Assembly (NCBI GenBank): GCA_023380675.1
Contig: JAMCRS010000005.1
Location: forward strand, 1 to 27,951
Reading direction: 5' to 3'
Source: Chloroflexota bacterium
GTDB taxonomy: Bacteria > Chloroflexota > Anaerolineae > UBA4142
Length of the DNA: 27,951 nucleotides
Below are positions 5,917 through 13,438 of the stretch, in pieces; position 1 is the stretch's first letter, and the number at the start of each line of letters is the position of its first letter. Under the pieces are notes generated by a model. The model saw only the letters and a list, made by a program, of their open reading frames with translations, was not told the DNA's origin and ran no database searches. The position numbers and the translations under genes are program-made.

Positions 5917-6699
5917 GTGGGACGCGTGATTACGGTCACTTCGGGCAAGGGGGGGGTCGGCAAAACCACGACCACGGCAAACCTGGCGACGGCGCTCGCT
6001 CAGCTTGGCCATCGCGTCGTGTGCATCGACACCGACATCGGACTGCGCAACCTCGACCTGATCCTGGGGCTGGAAGACCGCATCATCAATAATATCGTGG
6101 ACGTCGTCGAGAAACGCTCCAGCCTGCAGCAGGCCCTCGTCCGCCACACCGCCCTGTCCGATCTGTATCTCTTGCCGGCATCTCAATCGCGTGACAAGAG
6201 CGCCATCGACGAGCTGCAAATGTCCATTCTGTGCAACGAGCTCAAAGCGTCGTTCGATTTCGTCATCATCGATTCGCCGGCCGGCATCGAACACGGGTTT
6301 CGCGTCTCGCTCGCGCCGGCCGACCAGGTCATTATCGTGACCACGCCCGAAGCGTCCGCGCTTCGCGATGCCGACCGGGTGGTGGGAATTCTCGAGTCCA
6401 ACTCGCATCTACCGGAGAGCCTCGTCATCAACCATTACCGCCCTCGAATGGTCCGGCAGGGAAAAATGCTGACGCCGTCGGAGATTCTCGAAATCCTCTC
6501 GGCCCAACTGATCGGCATCATCCCGGAAGATGAAGAGGTGATCAACGCCGCCTACGAGGGCAAACCGGTGGTGATGAACCGACGGTCTCCAGCGGGTCAC
6601 GAATTCTTCAACATTGCCCGGCGACTGCTCGGCGAGCAAATACCCTTCCAATACCCTCAGGACTCGCCAAGCCTGCTCGACCGGCTGCTCGGCCGGTAA
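5917..6699 (+). CDS. minD: Septum-site determining ATPase MinD (copy 1)
   Basis: MinD is a deviant-Walker-A ATPase that dimerises with ATP on the membrane and recruits MinC. The 260-aa protein shows GKGGVGKTT at 10-18 with Lys11 and Lys16, the D-x-D of CIDTDIGLRNLDL (Asp38, Asp40, Asn45, the same numbering as E. coli MinD), switch II IIDSPAGIE, and a C-terminal amphipathic tail (LLDRLLGR) that would be the membrane-targeting helix. The start is a GTG at 5917, with GGTGGAG about 8 nt upstream. It is the second gene of the minC operon. No separate minE is visible; the MinE-like N-terminus of MinC may supply the activating helix. A paralogue lies at 9602-10408. Confidence 0.95.
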   Translation: MGRVITVTSGKGGVGKTTTTANLATALAQLGHRVVCIDTDIGLRNLDLILGLEDRIINNIVDVVEKRSSLQQALVRHTALSDLYLLPASQSRDKSAIDELQMSILCNELKASFDFVIIDSPAGIEHGFRVSLAPADQVIIVTTPEASALRDADRVVGILESNSHLPESLVINHYRPRMVRQGKMLTPSEILEILSAQLIGIIPEDEEVINAAYEGKPVVMNRRSPAGHEFFNIARRLLGEQIPFQYPQDSPSLLDRLLGR

Positions 6700-6722
6700 T
6701 TCGGCGGTCTTCTCGGGCGGCT

Positions 6723-6740
6723 CCGGCGTTTCCCCGCCGG
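6723..6740. terminator. Short hairpin between convergent minD and pentapeptide gene
   Basis: CCGGCG (6723-6728) pairs with CGCCGG (6735-6740) around TTTCCC. There is no U-run on either strand, so intrinsic termination is doubtful. It is the only hairpin in the 44-bp gap between the two convergent genes. Confidence 0.25.
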
Positions 6741-6743
6741 GCG

Positions 6744-8084
6744 TCAGAAGCTCGTGTTCTGTCCGAGCTCGCTTGCTTTTGTCTCCAACGTTCCAATCAA
6801 CTCCAACCTGAGCTTGTCCGCCAGATCCTTCCAATCGCTGTAAGGCCTCGGTCCGAACACCCACGTGTACTGCTTCATTTGTCCGCTGAGGCGCCACGGG
6901 CTCGTTCCGTATTCGTGCAGCGGCAGGATCGGTACAGGGGGCGTGCTTTCGACGATCGACACCAGTGCCTGAATGATGCCCCGCGGCTCTGTGATCTCTG
7001 CGATTATGAAGCGTGCCAGCTGCGCGAGGGCGGCCAGGTTCTTGATTTCGTGACGGGCGTTCGCGTCGTCGAATACGGCCGTTACCGGAACGTAGCCGGC
7101 CCGCTTGAGCTCGTCTCGAATGGCCTCTAAGACGATCTGCCGCGACCTGGGAAAACACCCCAAGACCAACGCGATGCGCGACGATCCGCCGCCGACGAGC
7201 TGTGCCGCCTTGTCGTTGCCAACGATGAGCGAGAGCAGGTGGGCGATGTCGAGGTCGTCGACGGTGACTGGCTGCGCGCCGCCGAGCCTGAGGACGAGAT
7301 GGGTCTGGTTCGCGCCGTCCAACAGCAAATGGGCGGGAGAGACTCCATCCGCACAACAGCCGACCAGGCGCGCCTGTGTGAGATCACACTCGACCAATCG
7401 GGTATAGCATAGGTTCGCGTCGCTGAGATCGGCCTTACGCAAATCCGTCTGCACGAGATCGGCCCACGCCAGCGAGGCGCCCCGCAACGTCGCTCCGGCA
7501 AGATTCGCACGGAGCAACCGCGCCCGCTCAAAGCTCGCGTCCACGGCAAATGCGGCGCTCAGGTCTGTTCCGGTGAGATTGGCTCCGGCGAGCACAGATT
7601 GGCTCAAGTAGGCCGAACGCAGATCCGCATGGCTGAGGTTCGCGTCGCTGAGGTCGGCGCCCGTCAGCGTGGCGCTCGCCGCGCTCGCTTCGCGGAGATC
7701 AGCGCCGTCAAATTTGGCAGAGCTGAGGTTGACCCCCTCGAGATTCGCTTTCCGTAGATTCGCCCGGCCGAACAGGCGTCCCCCCGATGAACCCCTGAGG
7801 TCGGCTTGACGCAGGTCCGCGTCCGAAAAATCGGCCAGGTCGAGGATCGCTTGACTGAGATTGGCGCCGGCCAGGTTGGCCTGTCTGAAAAAACTTCCAC
7901 TGAGGTCGGCGCCGCACAGAATTGCGCCGGCAAAGTTGGATTGGTCGAGATTGTAGAGCCGCAGGTCGGCCAACCGAAGGTCCGCTCCCGAGAAATCCGG
8001 CGTCAACTGGGGATGCTGCTCTCTCCAAGCATTCCAGCTCGCCTGACTCTGCTTCAATCGCGCCAAGTGTTCTTCGTTTGCCAT
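6744..8084 (-). CDS. Pentapeptide-repeat protein with C-terminal alpha/beta domain
   Basis: The 446-aa protein opens with a short helix. Residues about 28-245 are tandem A(D/N)LxX pentapeptide repeats (for example FSGADLRLADLRLYNLDQSN), which fold as a right-handed quadrilateral beta-helix. A separate domain (about 302-432) follows, starting RIALVLGCFPRSRQIVLEAI and containing ARFIIAEITEPRGI. It looks like a Rossmann/TIR-like fold, and I have seen it behind pentapeptide repeats in cyanobacterial and other bacterial proteins; its function is not known to me. ATG 8084 was chosen because residues further upstream look random; its ribosome site is weak. There is no signal peptide, so it is probably cytoplasmic. 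It lies 106 bp behind a zinc-ribbon gene in the same direction. Confidence 0.85.
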   Translation of the reverse strand: MANEEHLARLKQSQASWNAWREQHPQLTPDFSGADLRLADLRLYNLDQSNFAGAILCGADLSGSFFRQANLAGANLSQAILDLADFSDADLRQADLRGSSGGRLFGRANLRKANLEGVNLSSAKFDGADLREASAASATLTGADLSDANLSHADLRSAYLSQSVLAGANLTGTDLSAAFAVDASFERARLLRANLAGATLRGASLAWADLVQTDLRKADLSDANLCYTRLVECDLTQARLVGCCADGVSPAHLLLDGANQTHLVLRLGGAQPVTVDDLDIAHLLSLIVGNDKAAQLVGGGSSRIALVLGCFPRSRQIVLEAIRDELKRAGYVPVTAVFDDANARHEIKNLAALAQLARFIIAEITEPRGIIQALVSIVESTPPVPILPLHEYGTSPWRLSGQMKQYTWVFGPRPYSDWKDLADKLRLELIGTLETKASELGQNTSF

Positions 8085-8190
8085 CGTGGTCGCTCGGACG
8101 GGCCCGTGCACACGCGTGAACTGGCGCGGGTCATTGTTCCAGCCGTTGCCTGGCTTGCTCTGCAAGGCCAGCCGCATCACGCTCGCGTCG

Positions 8191-8718
8191 TCATCTTGTC
8201 TTTCGCTTGAACCTGACGCTCCACCAATGCTGTCCGTTCTCCTCGGTCGGCTCCCACCCTTCTTCGACGAGCTGAGCGACAAGCGCGTGAAGCACCTTTA
8301 CGTTGCGCTCGACCTCTGGCGACGGTCCTTGCTTTTCGACGCCCGCAAGGTCGTCGAGGATCTCGAAAAAAGCGCCGCCGGTCAGGGCCTCGCTTCTCCC
8401 CGCCTCGTATGCCCCGCTCGGTCCGACCGCGCTCGCGATAAAACGATTGCTCGACCGGCTGTTCGTCTCGAAGGTGATCTCGCAGGTCTCCCATCCAGAA
8501 ATATCGGCTTGGGGTGCCGCCGGCTGCAACGCGCCCCGGCTCGCCAGCGCATTGGACGGGGGGAGCATCGGCGACGTTTGCACGGTCGATCCAGGAACAT
8601 TCGCGTGGGAAGACGGAATTCTGGGATAGATTGTGTCCTTTGGGACCAGTCCGCAGTCCCAGCAAGTATGGTTGTCTTCGGAAAGCTTTGCGCCGCAGTA
8701 CATGCAGTACTCTGACAT
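8191..8718 (-). CDS. Zinc-ribbon protein, hypothetical (175 aa)
   Basis: The N-terminus is a zinc ribbon with Cys5, Cys8, Cys19 and Cys22 (CMYCGAKL and CWDCGL). A Pro/Ala-rich low-complexity linker (about 35-75) leads to an alpha/beta domain (about 80-175) that starts WETCEITFET and ends WWSVRFKRKTR. The C-terminal domain resembles a small ligand- or protein-binding module but I cannot name it. ATG 8718 is chosen over one 27 nt upstream because GAGG stands 7 nt before it and the ribbon begins at once. It is the middle gene of three co-directional minus genes, between another zinc-ribbon protein and the pentapeptide-repeat protein. Confidence 0.75.
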   Translation of the reverse strand: MSEYCMYCGAKLSEDNHTCWDCGLVPKDTIYPRIPSSHANVPGSTVQTSPMLPPSNALASRGALQPAAPQADISGWETCEITFETNSRSSNRFIASAVGPSGAYEAGRSEALTGGAFFEILDDLAGVEKQGPSPEVERNVKVLHALVAQLVEEGWEPTEENGQHWWSVRFKRKTR

Positions 8719-8821
8719 GAATGTCCTCGAGTTCGATAGGCCCAAGCCGTATGCCGCCGCGTTCGACGGGGCAACGGCACCGGCGGCTCAATTCCGCCTT
8801 CACCCGCTCGTCACGGCGATG

Positions 8822-9412
8822 TCACCCCGACCATATCGTTTGTGCGTATTGATAGAGGCACTGCCCCGTTTCCAGCGCGAACCACAAGTGGAGCTCGATG
8901 TGATAGTCTTCGTCTGCCGACAGGATCGGAGCTGTTTCCCGGTAGGTGAACGCCGGAATCGCCCTTTCTCCGCGCGCTTGAAGCCCGCGGCTGTAGGGAG
9001 GCGGGGACACGAAATCGCCAGCTCCAACGGAAAAGCTGCGATGCCACAGCACGTCCGGGGCCGCGGCGATCTCGCGCGCAGCCTCGAGCGTGGGCTCCAG
9101 CAAACGCGGACTGACGGACGCGTTCGGATACGGCCCCCTGAGCGCGGCGATCAATTCGCCGCCCGCCTTGGTTTGACGTTCGCCCGGACCGTGCAGGTGA
9201 ATCGTAAACTCAAATCCCCGGCGAATCCGCTTGTTCAGATAGCCGGTCTCGACTTTTGGAACGCCGCAGGGTCTAAACTCGTCGACGACGAGCGATATGG
9301 AATTGGAAGATGTTTCGGAGAAGGAGGGGGACAGCGGCGCAACGCGTGCGCCGCAGTGGAGGCAGAAGGTGCTTTCGGGAGGAATGCGCTTGCCGCAAGA
9401 CGCGCAGAACAT
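8822..9412 (-). CDS. Zinc-ribbon protein, hypothetical (196 aa)
   Basis: The protein starts with a zinc ribbon (MFCASCGKRI, FCLHCGARV; Cys3, Cys6, Cys17, Cys20). After a Ser-rich linker, a domain of about 150 residues follows with YLNKRIRRGFEFTIHLHG and a C-terminus DYHIELHLWFALETGQCLY. The latter has the alternation of beta strands also seen in the zinc-ribbon protein downstream (ITFET.., WWSVRF). I do not recognise the domain. AGAGG stands 7 nt before the ATG. It is the first of three minus-strand genes and has its own promoter at 9542-9569. No signal peptide or membrane helix is seen. Confidence 0.75.
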   Translation of the reverse strand: MFCASCGKRIPPESTFCLHCGARVAPLSPSFSETSSNSISLVVDEFRPCGVPKVETGYLNKRIRRGFEFTIHLHGPGERQTKAGGELIAALRGPYPNASVSPRLLEPTLEAAREIAAAPDVLWHRSFSVGAGDFVSPPPYSRGLQARGERAIPAFTYRETAPILSADEDYHIELHLWFALETGQCLYQYAQTIWSG

Positions 9413-9541
9413 GTTGACGCCTCTACGAGATTTGCCCTTGGGACCGCAAAGGCACGTATCGAATGACCCGACGCGCCGTCGTCACGAGGTGCGTGTGTCC
9501 CTGCGTCAGGTGTGGGCTGGATAGCGCAATCGCCTCTACCA

Positions 9542-9569
9542 ATTATACGCTTGAATTCGCGGAAAACAA
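9542..9569 (-). promoter_or_regulatory. Promoter of the zinc-ribbon/pentapeptide cluster
   Basis: On the minus strand TTGTTT (9569-9564) and a perfect TATAAT (9547-9542) are 16 bp apart. Transcription would begin near 9535 and could cover the genes at 9412, 8718 and 8084, since gaps between them (103 and 106 bp) hold no clear terminator. Confidence 0.65.
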
Positions 9570-9601
9570 GATGCGATTCCAATCAGGCCATAATCGGTGG
9601 C

Positions 9602-10408
9602 TCAGCCACTCTTCTTCATCTGGACGAAGGCGCCGCCAAGCCGCCCGAGTAAATTCCGCGTCTCGAGAGTCGCGACCGGTATCTCTTCACCCATCAGCCG
9701 GCGCGAGATCAACGCAAATGCCTGGCTCGTTCCGGTGCGGCGCGACAGCGCCGTCGGCGTACCGACGTTGGTATCCGCTATGATGCTGGCATCTTCAGGC
9801 ACGATGCCCATGAGCTCGATCTTGAGGATGTCCAGTACGTCCGCCACCCCCATCATGTCGCCGCGCTTGACCATGGCGGGTCGCACCCGGTTGATGATCA
9901 ATTTCGGGGGCGGCTTGCCGGCCTCTGCCAGAAGGCCCCTAACCCGATCGACGTCGCGGATCGCAGAGACTTCGGGTGTCGTGACGAGCAAGACTTGGTC
10001 CGCCGGCGCAACGGCATTCCTGAATCCTTCTTCGATCCCAGCCGGGGAATCGACGAGCACGACGTCGAATTCCGCGCTCAGATCGCGGCACAGTTGGATC
10101 ACCTGTTTTTCGTTCATGGCGTCCTTTTCACGCCACTGCGCCGCCGGGAGTAGGTGCAATCCGTCGAGCCGTTTGTCTCTGACGAGCGCTTGCCGCAGTC
10201 GGACACGCCCCTCGATCACATCGACGACGTCGTAAACGATGCGGTTTTCCAGCCCCAACACCAGATCGAGATTTCGCAACCCGATATCGAGGTCCAGGCA
10301 GACGACCTGATGGCCCTGCCGAGCCAACGCGACCGCCAGGTTGCCCGTCACTGTCGTTTTACCGACTCCGCCCTTGCCTGAAGTGACGGTCACGACTTTT
10401 CCCATCAT
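9602..10408 (-). CDS. minD: MinD-like ATPase, copy 2 (no adjacent minC)
   Basis: The 268-aa product shows GKGGVGKTT near its N-terminus, CLDLDIGLRNLDLVLGLENR, VLVDSPAGIE and a C-terminal tail (RNLLGRLGGAFVQMKKSG) that could be an amphipathic membrane anchor. It is clearly homologous to the MinD at 5917-6699, but the two differ along their whole length, so this is not a recent duplication. ATG ATG stands at 10408/10405; 10408 is used because GGAG lies 6 nt upstream. Unlike copy 1 it has no minC beside it. It sits upstream of, and codirectional with, the zinc-ribbon/pentapeptide genes, so a positioning role other than septum placement is possible. Confidence 0.93.
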   Translation of the reverse strand: MMGKVVTVTSGKGGVGKTTVTGNLAVALARQGHQVVCLDLDIGLRNLDLVLGLENRIVYDVVDVIEGRVRLRQALVRDKRLDGLHLLPAAQWREKDAMNEKQVIQLCRDLSAEFDVVLVDSPAGIEEGFRNAVAPADQVLLVTTPEVSAIRDVDRVRGLLAEAGKPPPKLIINRVRPAMVKRGDMMGVADVLDILKIELMGIVPEDASIIADTNVGTPTALSRRTGTSQAFALISRRLMGEEIPVATLETRNLLGRLGGAFVQMKKSG

Positions 10409-10599
10409 TGCACGCTCCGCCTGTTCCCCCTTCTTATGACGACCACAACGCACGTCCCGGACTGGTCGGCCATGCATGTTTGAACAGCCGGACGCCTTGC
10501 CGGCCTGATCGCGAGAAACGGTGTTTGTAGTCAGGGCGCGGGTTCTGGCTTCCGGTCATCCTACCCGGGTATGCGAAATCACGGTCAATTTGTAGTGGA

Positions 10600-10618
10600 G
10601 AATGCTCGACGAGCATTC
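10600..10618. promoter_or_regulatory. Perfect 19-bp palindrome between divergent genes (operator candidate)
   Basis: GAATGCTCGACGAGCATTC is a perfect 9-bp inverted repeat around one central base. It lies in the 370-bp space between the second minD (minus) and the zinc-ribbon membrane gene (plus), about 54 bp upstream of the plus-strand -35 hexamer. It does not match the SOS boxes I know. A dimeric regulator site controlling one or both genes is the likely reading. Confidence 0.5.
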
Positions 10619-10671
10619 GGCAGGTCCTTTGATCGGTCCGGCAGCTACCAAATGCCGTTTTAGATGTTCCG

Positions 10672-10700
10672 TTGACTTTTCCGGTCTATTCAGTTATACT
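10672..10700 (+). promoter_or_regulatory. Sigma-70 promoter of the zinc-ribbon membrane protein gene
   Basis: TTGACT (10672-10677) and TATACT (10695-10700) are separated by exactly 17 bp. The start of transcription would be near 10707. Confidence 0.75.
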
Positions 10701-10781
10701 CAATCATGATATGTTCTGTCAAATAGCAGGCCGCAGCCTGGACGGGTGACCGAGCATGCTCACCGTGGTGACGAGGCTATT

Positions 10782-11315
10782 GTGAGCGGGGATTCTCTGT
10801 GTCCGAATTGCGGCGGTTCTGTCGCGCCTCCCGCACATCCGGTCGAATTTCAGTGTCGGTTTTGCGGAGCAGGCCTATTGTTATCTCCTGATAACAAGCT
10901 GATCCTGGCTCACCCGATCCTGACCTACCTTGCGCTGGACGAGCGGAGACGCGAACCGCTGACCGCAAGCTCAGCCGCGATCGCGGCGCCGGCAATTCCG
11001 CCTCTCTCGAGTCGAAGACGCCAGAAGGAAAACGAGCTCGCGAGTGAGCGAATTGCCCAGCAGAAGAAGGACCTTTCGAGAGGATTCGCGGCGAGCATCC
11101 TGTTCGCGGTTTTTGGCGCGCTGTTCGTGCTCCTGGGCTTGCTGCGATTCCTTCTCATATCCGACGACTGGCTCAATTTGCTTGCGTTTGGTATTGGGGC
11201 GGTCTTTATACCGGTGGGCGCGTACCTCGCCCGGTGGCACTGGCTCACGGCGAGGTCGTTGATTGAGGACGAAGAACAGGTCACGAGAGAAAGAGAGCAG
11301 TCGGTCCGCGAGTAA
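10782..11315 (+). CDS. Zinc-ribbon protein with two C-terminal membrane helices
   Basis: The 177-aa product opens with a zinc ribbon (CPNCGG and CRFCGAG; Cys7, Cys10, Cys25, Cys28). A polar, helix-prone stretch with many Arg, Glu and Gln follows (RRRQKENELASERIAQQKKD). Two hydrophobic helices come next (AASILFAVFGALFVLLGLLRFLLI and LLAFGIGAVFIPVGAYLA, written here in part), then a charged coiled tail. The ribbon is predicted to be cytoplasmic. GTG 10782 is preferred because GAGG stands 5 nt upstream; an in-frame GTG at 10746 would add 12 residues but has no ribosome site. Function unknown. It stands next to another membrane gene (LysM, 11402) on the same strand. Confidence 0.7.
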   Translation: MSGDSLCPNCGGSVAPPAHPVEFQCRFCGAGLLLSPDNKLILAHPILTYLALDERRREPLTASSAAIAAPAIPPLSSRRRQKENELASERIAQQKKDLSRGFAASILFAVFGALFVLLGLLRFLLISDDWLNLLAFGIGAVFIPVGAYLARWHWLTARSLIEDEEQVTREREQSVRE

Positions 11316-11401
11316 TTTCCCATAACGTCCGCGACCAGATCCAGCGCGTCGTATGCCCGGTCGAGACTCGGCAGAGTCGATCACACTCGAGATACCATTC
11401 G

Positions 11402-12106
11402 ATGACTCGAAGGAATGTGGGTAAGGTACTGCTCGCCAATGGCGGCCTGTTGCTCGTGTGCCTGACCGCGGTCGTCCTCTCGCCGCGGGTGTCGGCCTCG
11501 CCCGTCCGTCAAGCCACTCCGTCGAGCGTTGGTGTGACGCCTCCTCCCCCGGCCGGCCGTACTCCTGCGCCTTCCGACTCCCAGCCTACTCAACCCGCCG
11601 ACCAACAGCAATACGTCGTTCAATCCGGAGACACCTTATGGTCGATTGCCGCCAATTTCTACGGTAACGGCTCCAAGTACACCCTGATCCAGAGCGCGAA
11701 CGGCCTGTCCGACGGCGAGCGCCTTCGGGTAGGAATGACCCTCACGATACCGTCCGAAACGCAAGCCCCGCCAAGCGCGCCTGGCAGCAGCCTTTCGCCG
11801 ACCCCGACGGCCGTGCCGCTGTTGACGCTCGTGGCGGAACCGACGCAAATCGTTCCGGCGGAATCTCCCTCGCCTTTACCTCAGTCGACTCTTCAAGCGG
11901 TCGCATTGACGGACAAACCGGGCGGATCCGGGAATTCGGGGATCGCGCCTCTGATCCCCTATTTGACTCTACTCATCAACGGCTTGAGCGGAATTTGTTT
12001 TCTGGGTTCATTGACCTGCGCATTTCTTTCGATCGACGCCTACAGACGTTCCAAGCGTTTTGCCGAAAGGGATTACATCAGAAGGCGGATCCGGGTCAAA
12101 GTGTAG
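11402..12106 (+). CDS. LysM-domain membrane-anchored protein
   Basis: The 234-aa protein has an N-terminal signal or anchor helix (about 9-27) and a Pro/Ser/Thr-rich spacer. One LysM domain covers about 71-117 (YVVQSGDTLWSIAANFYGNG ... LRVGMTLTIP). A second low-complexity spacer is followed by a hydrophobic helix (about 183-211) and a basic C-terminal tail. LysM binds N-acetylglucosamine-containing polymers such as peptidoglycan. The layout puts LysM outside the membrane and the basic tail in the cytoplasm, so it probably ties envelope polymer to the membrane. ATG 11402 begins the signal sequence; its ribosome site is weak. An intrinsic terminator follows at 12141-12186. Confidence 0.8.
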   Translation: MTRRNVGKVLLANGGLLLVCLTAVVLSPRVSASPVRQATPSSVGVTPPPPAGRTPAPSDSQPTQPADQQQYVVQSGDTLWSIAANFYGNGSKYTLIQSANGLSDGERLRVGMTLTIPSETQAPPSAPGSSLSPTPTAVPLLTLVAEPTQIVPAESPSPLPQSTLQAVALTDKPGGSGNSGIAPLIPYLTLLINGLSGICFLGSLTCAFLSIDAYRRSKRFAERDYIRRRIRVKV

Positions 12107-12140
12107 CGAGGGTTACTCTACCAGTATCGTGATCTGAAAC

Positions 12141-12186
12141 AGCACCCGCTTTTCGGCGCGTCTTCGCGTTGAAAGGGGTGCTTTTT
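12141..12186 (+). terminator. Intrinsic terminator after the LysM gene
   Basis: AGCACCC (12141-12147) pairs with GGGTGCT (12176-12182). Inner CTTTTC/GAAAG pairing extends the stem, and a run of five T follows. It lies about 35 nt after the LysM stop codon and rules out starts of the next gene inside it. Confidence 0.75.
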
Positions 12187-12222
12187 CATTCACGGTGCTG
12201 TCTGCGCAATAGGGCGTGTGGA

Positions 12223-13011
12223 ATGACTTACGAGCTGGAGCTGGCACTCTCGAATACGCGTCAGTGGATCGAAAGAAAGCTGCAAGACGGCCGCGGCATT
12301 GACGCTCGCCTTGTCCGGCGGCGATACCTGCCGGAATTGTTCGCGTTCAGCGATTGGCGCGGCAAACGGCCCTTGTCGAAAGAGATCGTCGACGAGTACG
12401 TCGACTTGCTACTCCGGTCCGGCTACAGCGCTCTGTCCGTCCGCCGAACCGTCAAATCAATTCGCTGGTTGCTCGAACGGCTCCAGGAGATCGAATCGCC
12501 TGACACGCCAAACGTTCGTGCGGTGAGACTGGAAATCTCCGATCTGGTCCACTCGCTGCGGCGGCAACCGATCCGCACTGCCATCCGACCTGGACAAGAG
12601 CGCCTTTCTTCCCCTTCAGACCTGCGCGCGATCATGCAGGTATGCACGGAGGATGCGTCCTCCCGCGGAGCGCGTGACGGCGCGATCGCCGGTTTGCTCT
12701 GGGCGACCGGGATCGGTCACTCTGCACTTGCCCGATTGACTCTGTTCGACGTACGCGCCAACGGGAACATTGCAAACGCGATCACGGTAAGAAGAAGCGG
12801 CAGACGAGACCGTACGGTCGAACTGCCGCCGCTTGCGTCTGATTTTCTCTCCAAATGGCTCAAGGCAAGAGGACGGAATCTCGGCCCATTATTCTACGCG
12901 GCCATGCCCAACGGGCGCATCCAGTGGGGACAGAGCCTGACCGAGTCTTCCGTCGGCGACATTCTGCGCCAGCGGCTGGACGAACACAAATCGCGCATCG
13001 GCCCGATCTAA
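12223..13011 (+). CDS. Tyrosine recombinase-like protein, truncated (decayed integrase)
   Basis: The 262-aa product has the helical core-binding domain (about 1-95) and the start of the catalytic domain of phage-integrase-type recombinases (RDGAIAGLLWATGIGHSALARLTLFDV, then a beta hairpin with RRDRTVELPPLASDFLSKWL). The first catalytic Arg, expected in the G-L-R-x-S-E-L motif, is Gly here (TGIGHSAL). The frame stops (TAA 13009-13011) just before the H-x-x-R block and the Tyr. A remnant of that block continues in another frame (next entry). ATG 12223 was chosen since the frame upstream runs into the terminator of the LysM gene. It is very probably not an active recombinase; a repurposed DNA-binding role cannot be excluded. 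Confidence 0.7.
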   Translation: MTYELELALSNTRQWIERKLQDGRGIDARLVRRRYLPELFAFSDWRGKRPLSKEIVDEYVDLLLRSGYSALSVRRTVKSIRWLLERLQEIESPDTPNVRAVRLEISDLVHSLRRQPIRTAIRPGQERLSSPSDLRAIMQVCTEDASSRGARDGAIAGLLWATGIGHSALARLTLFDVRANGNIANAITVRRSGRRDRTVELPPLASDFLSKWLKARGRNLGPLFYAAMPNGRIQWGQSLTESSVGDILRQRLDEHKSRIGPI

Positions 13012-13169
13012 GTCGACACCCTTTTTCGACAACGTACGCCAATCCCCTCGCCGCTTCTCCTGCAACCAGCGTTCTCTTCCGGGACTACCTGAACAGCATT
13101 CCCTCGTTCGTTTGCATCGCCGTCAAGGTTATTACAGATCATGCTTGGGATCGCCGCGCGTCGAACTAA
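12999..13169 (+). pseudogene. Out-of-frame remnant of the recombinase C-terminus
   Basis: In the frame starting one base before that of the upstream gene (equivalent to -1), the DNA reads PDLSRHPFSTTYANPLAA and then SVLFRDYLNS. This resembles the recombinase block P-H-D-L-R-H-T-F-A-T and the following helix up to the catalytic Tyr region. The exact spacing is off by single residues, as expected if more than one indel accumulated. No Tyr can be placed with confidence. It supports decay rather than a designed short protein. Confidence 0.4.
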
Positions 13170-13195
13170 AATCCAGCGCAATACCTATTTTCCTA

Positions 13196-13224
13196 TTGCC
13201 TTTGGTTATTGATTCGGCTACACT
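13196..13224 (+). promoter_or_regulatory. Promoter of the papain-like protease gene
   Basis: TTGCCT (13196-13201) and TACACT (13219-13224) are exactly 17 bp apart. The leader to the ATG at 13439 would be about 208 nt. I see no clear structure in it. Confidence 0.55.
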
Positions 13225-13438
13225 GTGCAAAGATATCTGCGGGGGCGCGGGTTGATTTCAGATCCGTGCAAAGGGGGGCAGACTCTACCCGTGGCGCGTT
13301 GATCGAAAATACTATCGCCGTCGTCTCGTTTCGGCCTGCCACAGCGATGCTCGTGTCGCAGGTTTTTTGATTCCTTGTTTTCGTGTGAATTTTACGGATC
13401 GAATTCGAGAGCGCGACGGAAGGTCAGTGTTGGGGAAT

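Noticed and set aside
5071..6408. Long open frame (445 codons) on the minus strand across minC and minD
   Set aside because: It is antisense to two well-supported genes and has no family features.
10600..10618. LexA/SOS box
   Set aside because: The palindrome does not fit the GAAC-N4-GTTC or CTGT-N8-ACAG types; regulator left unnamed.
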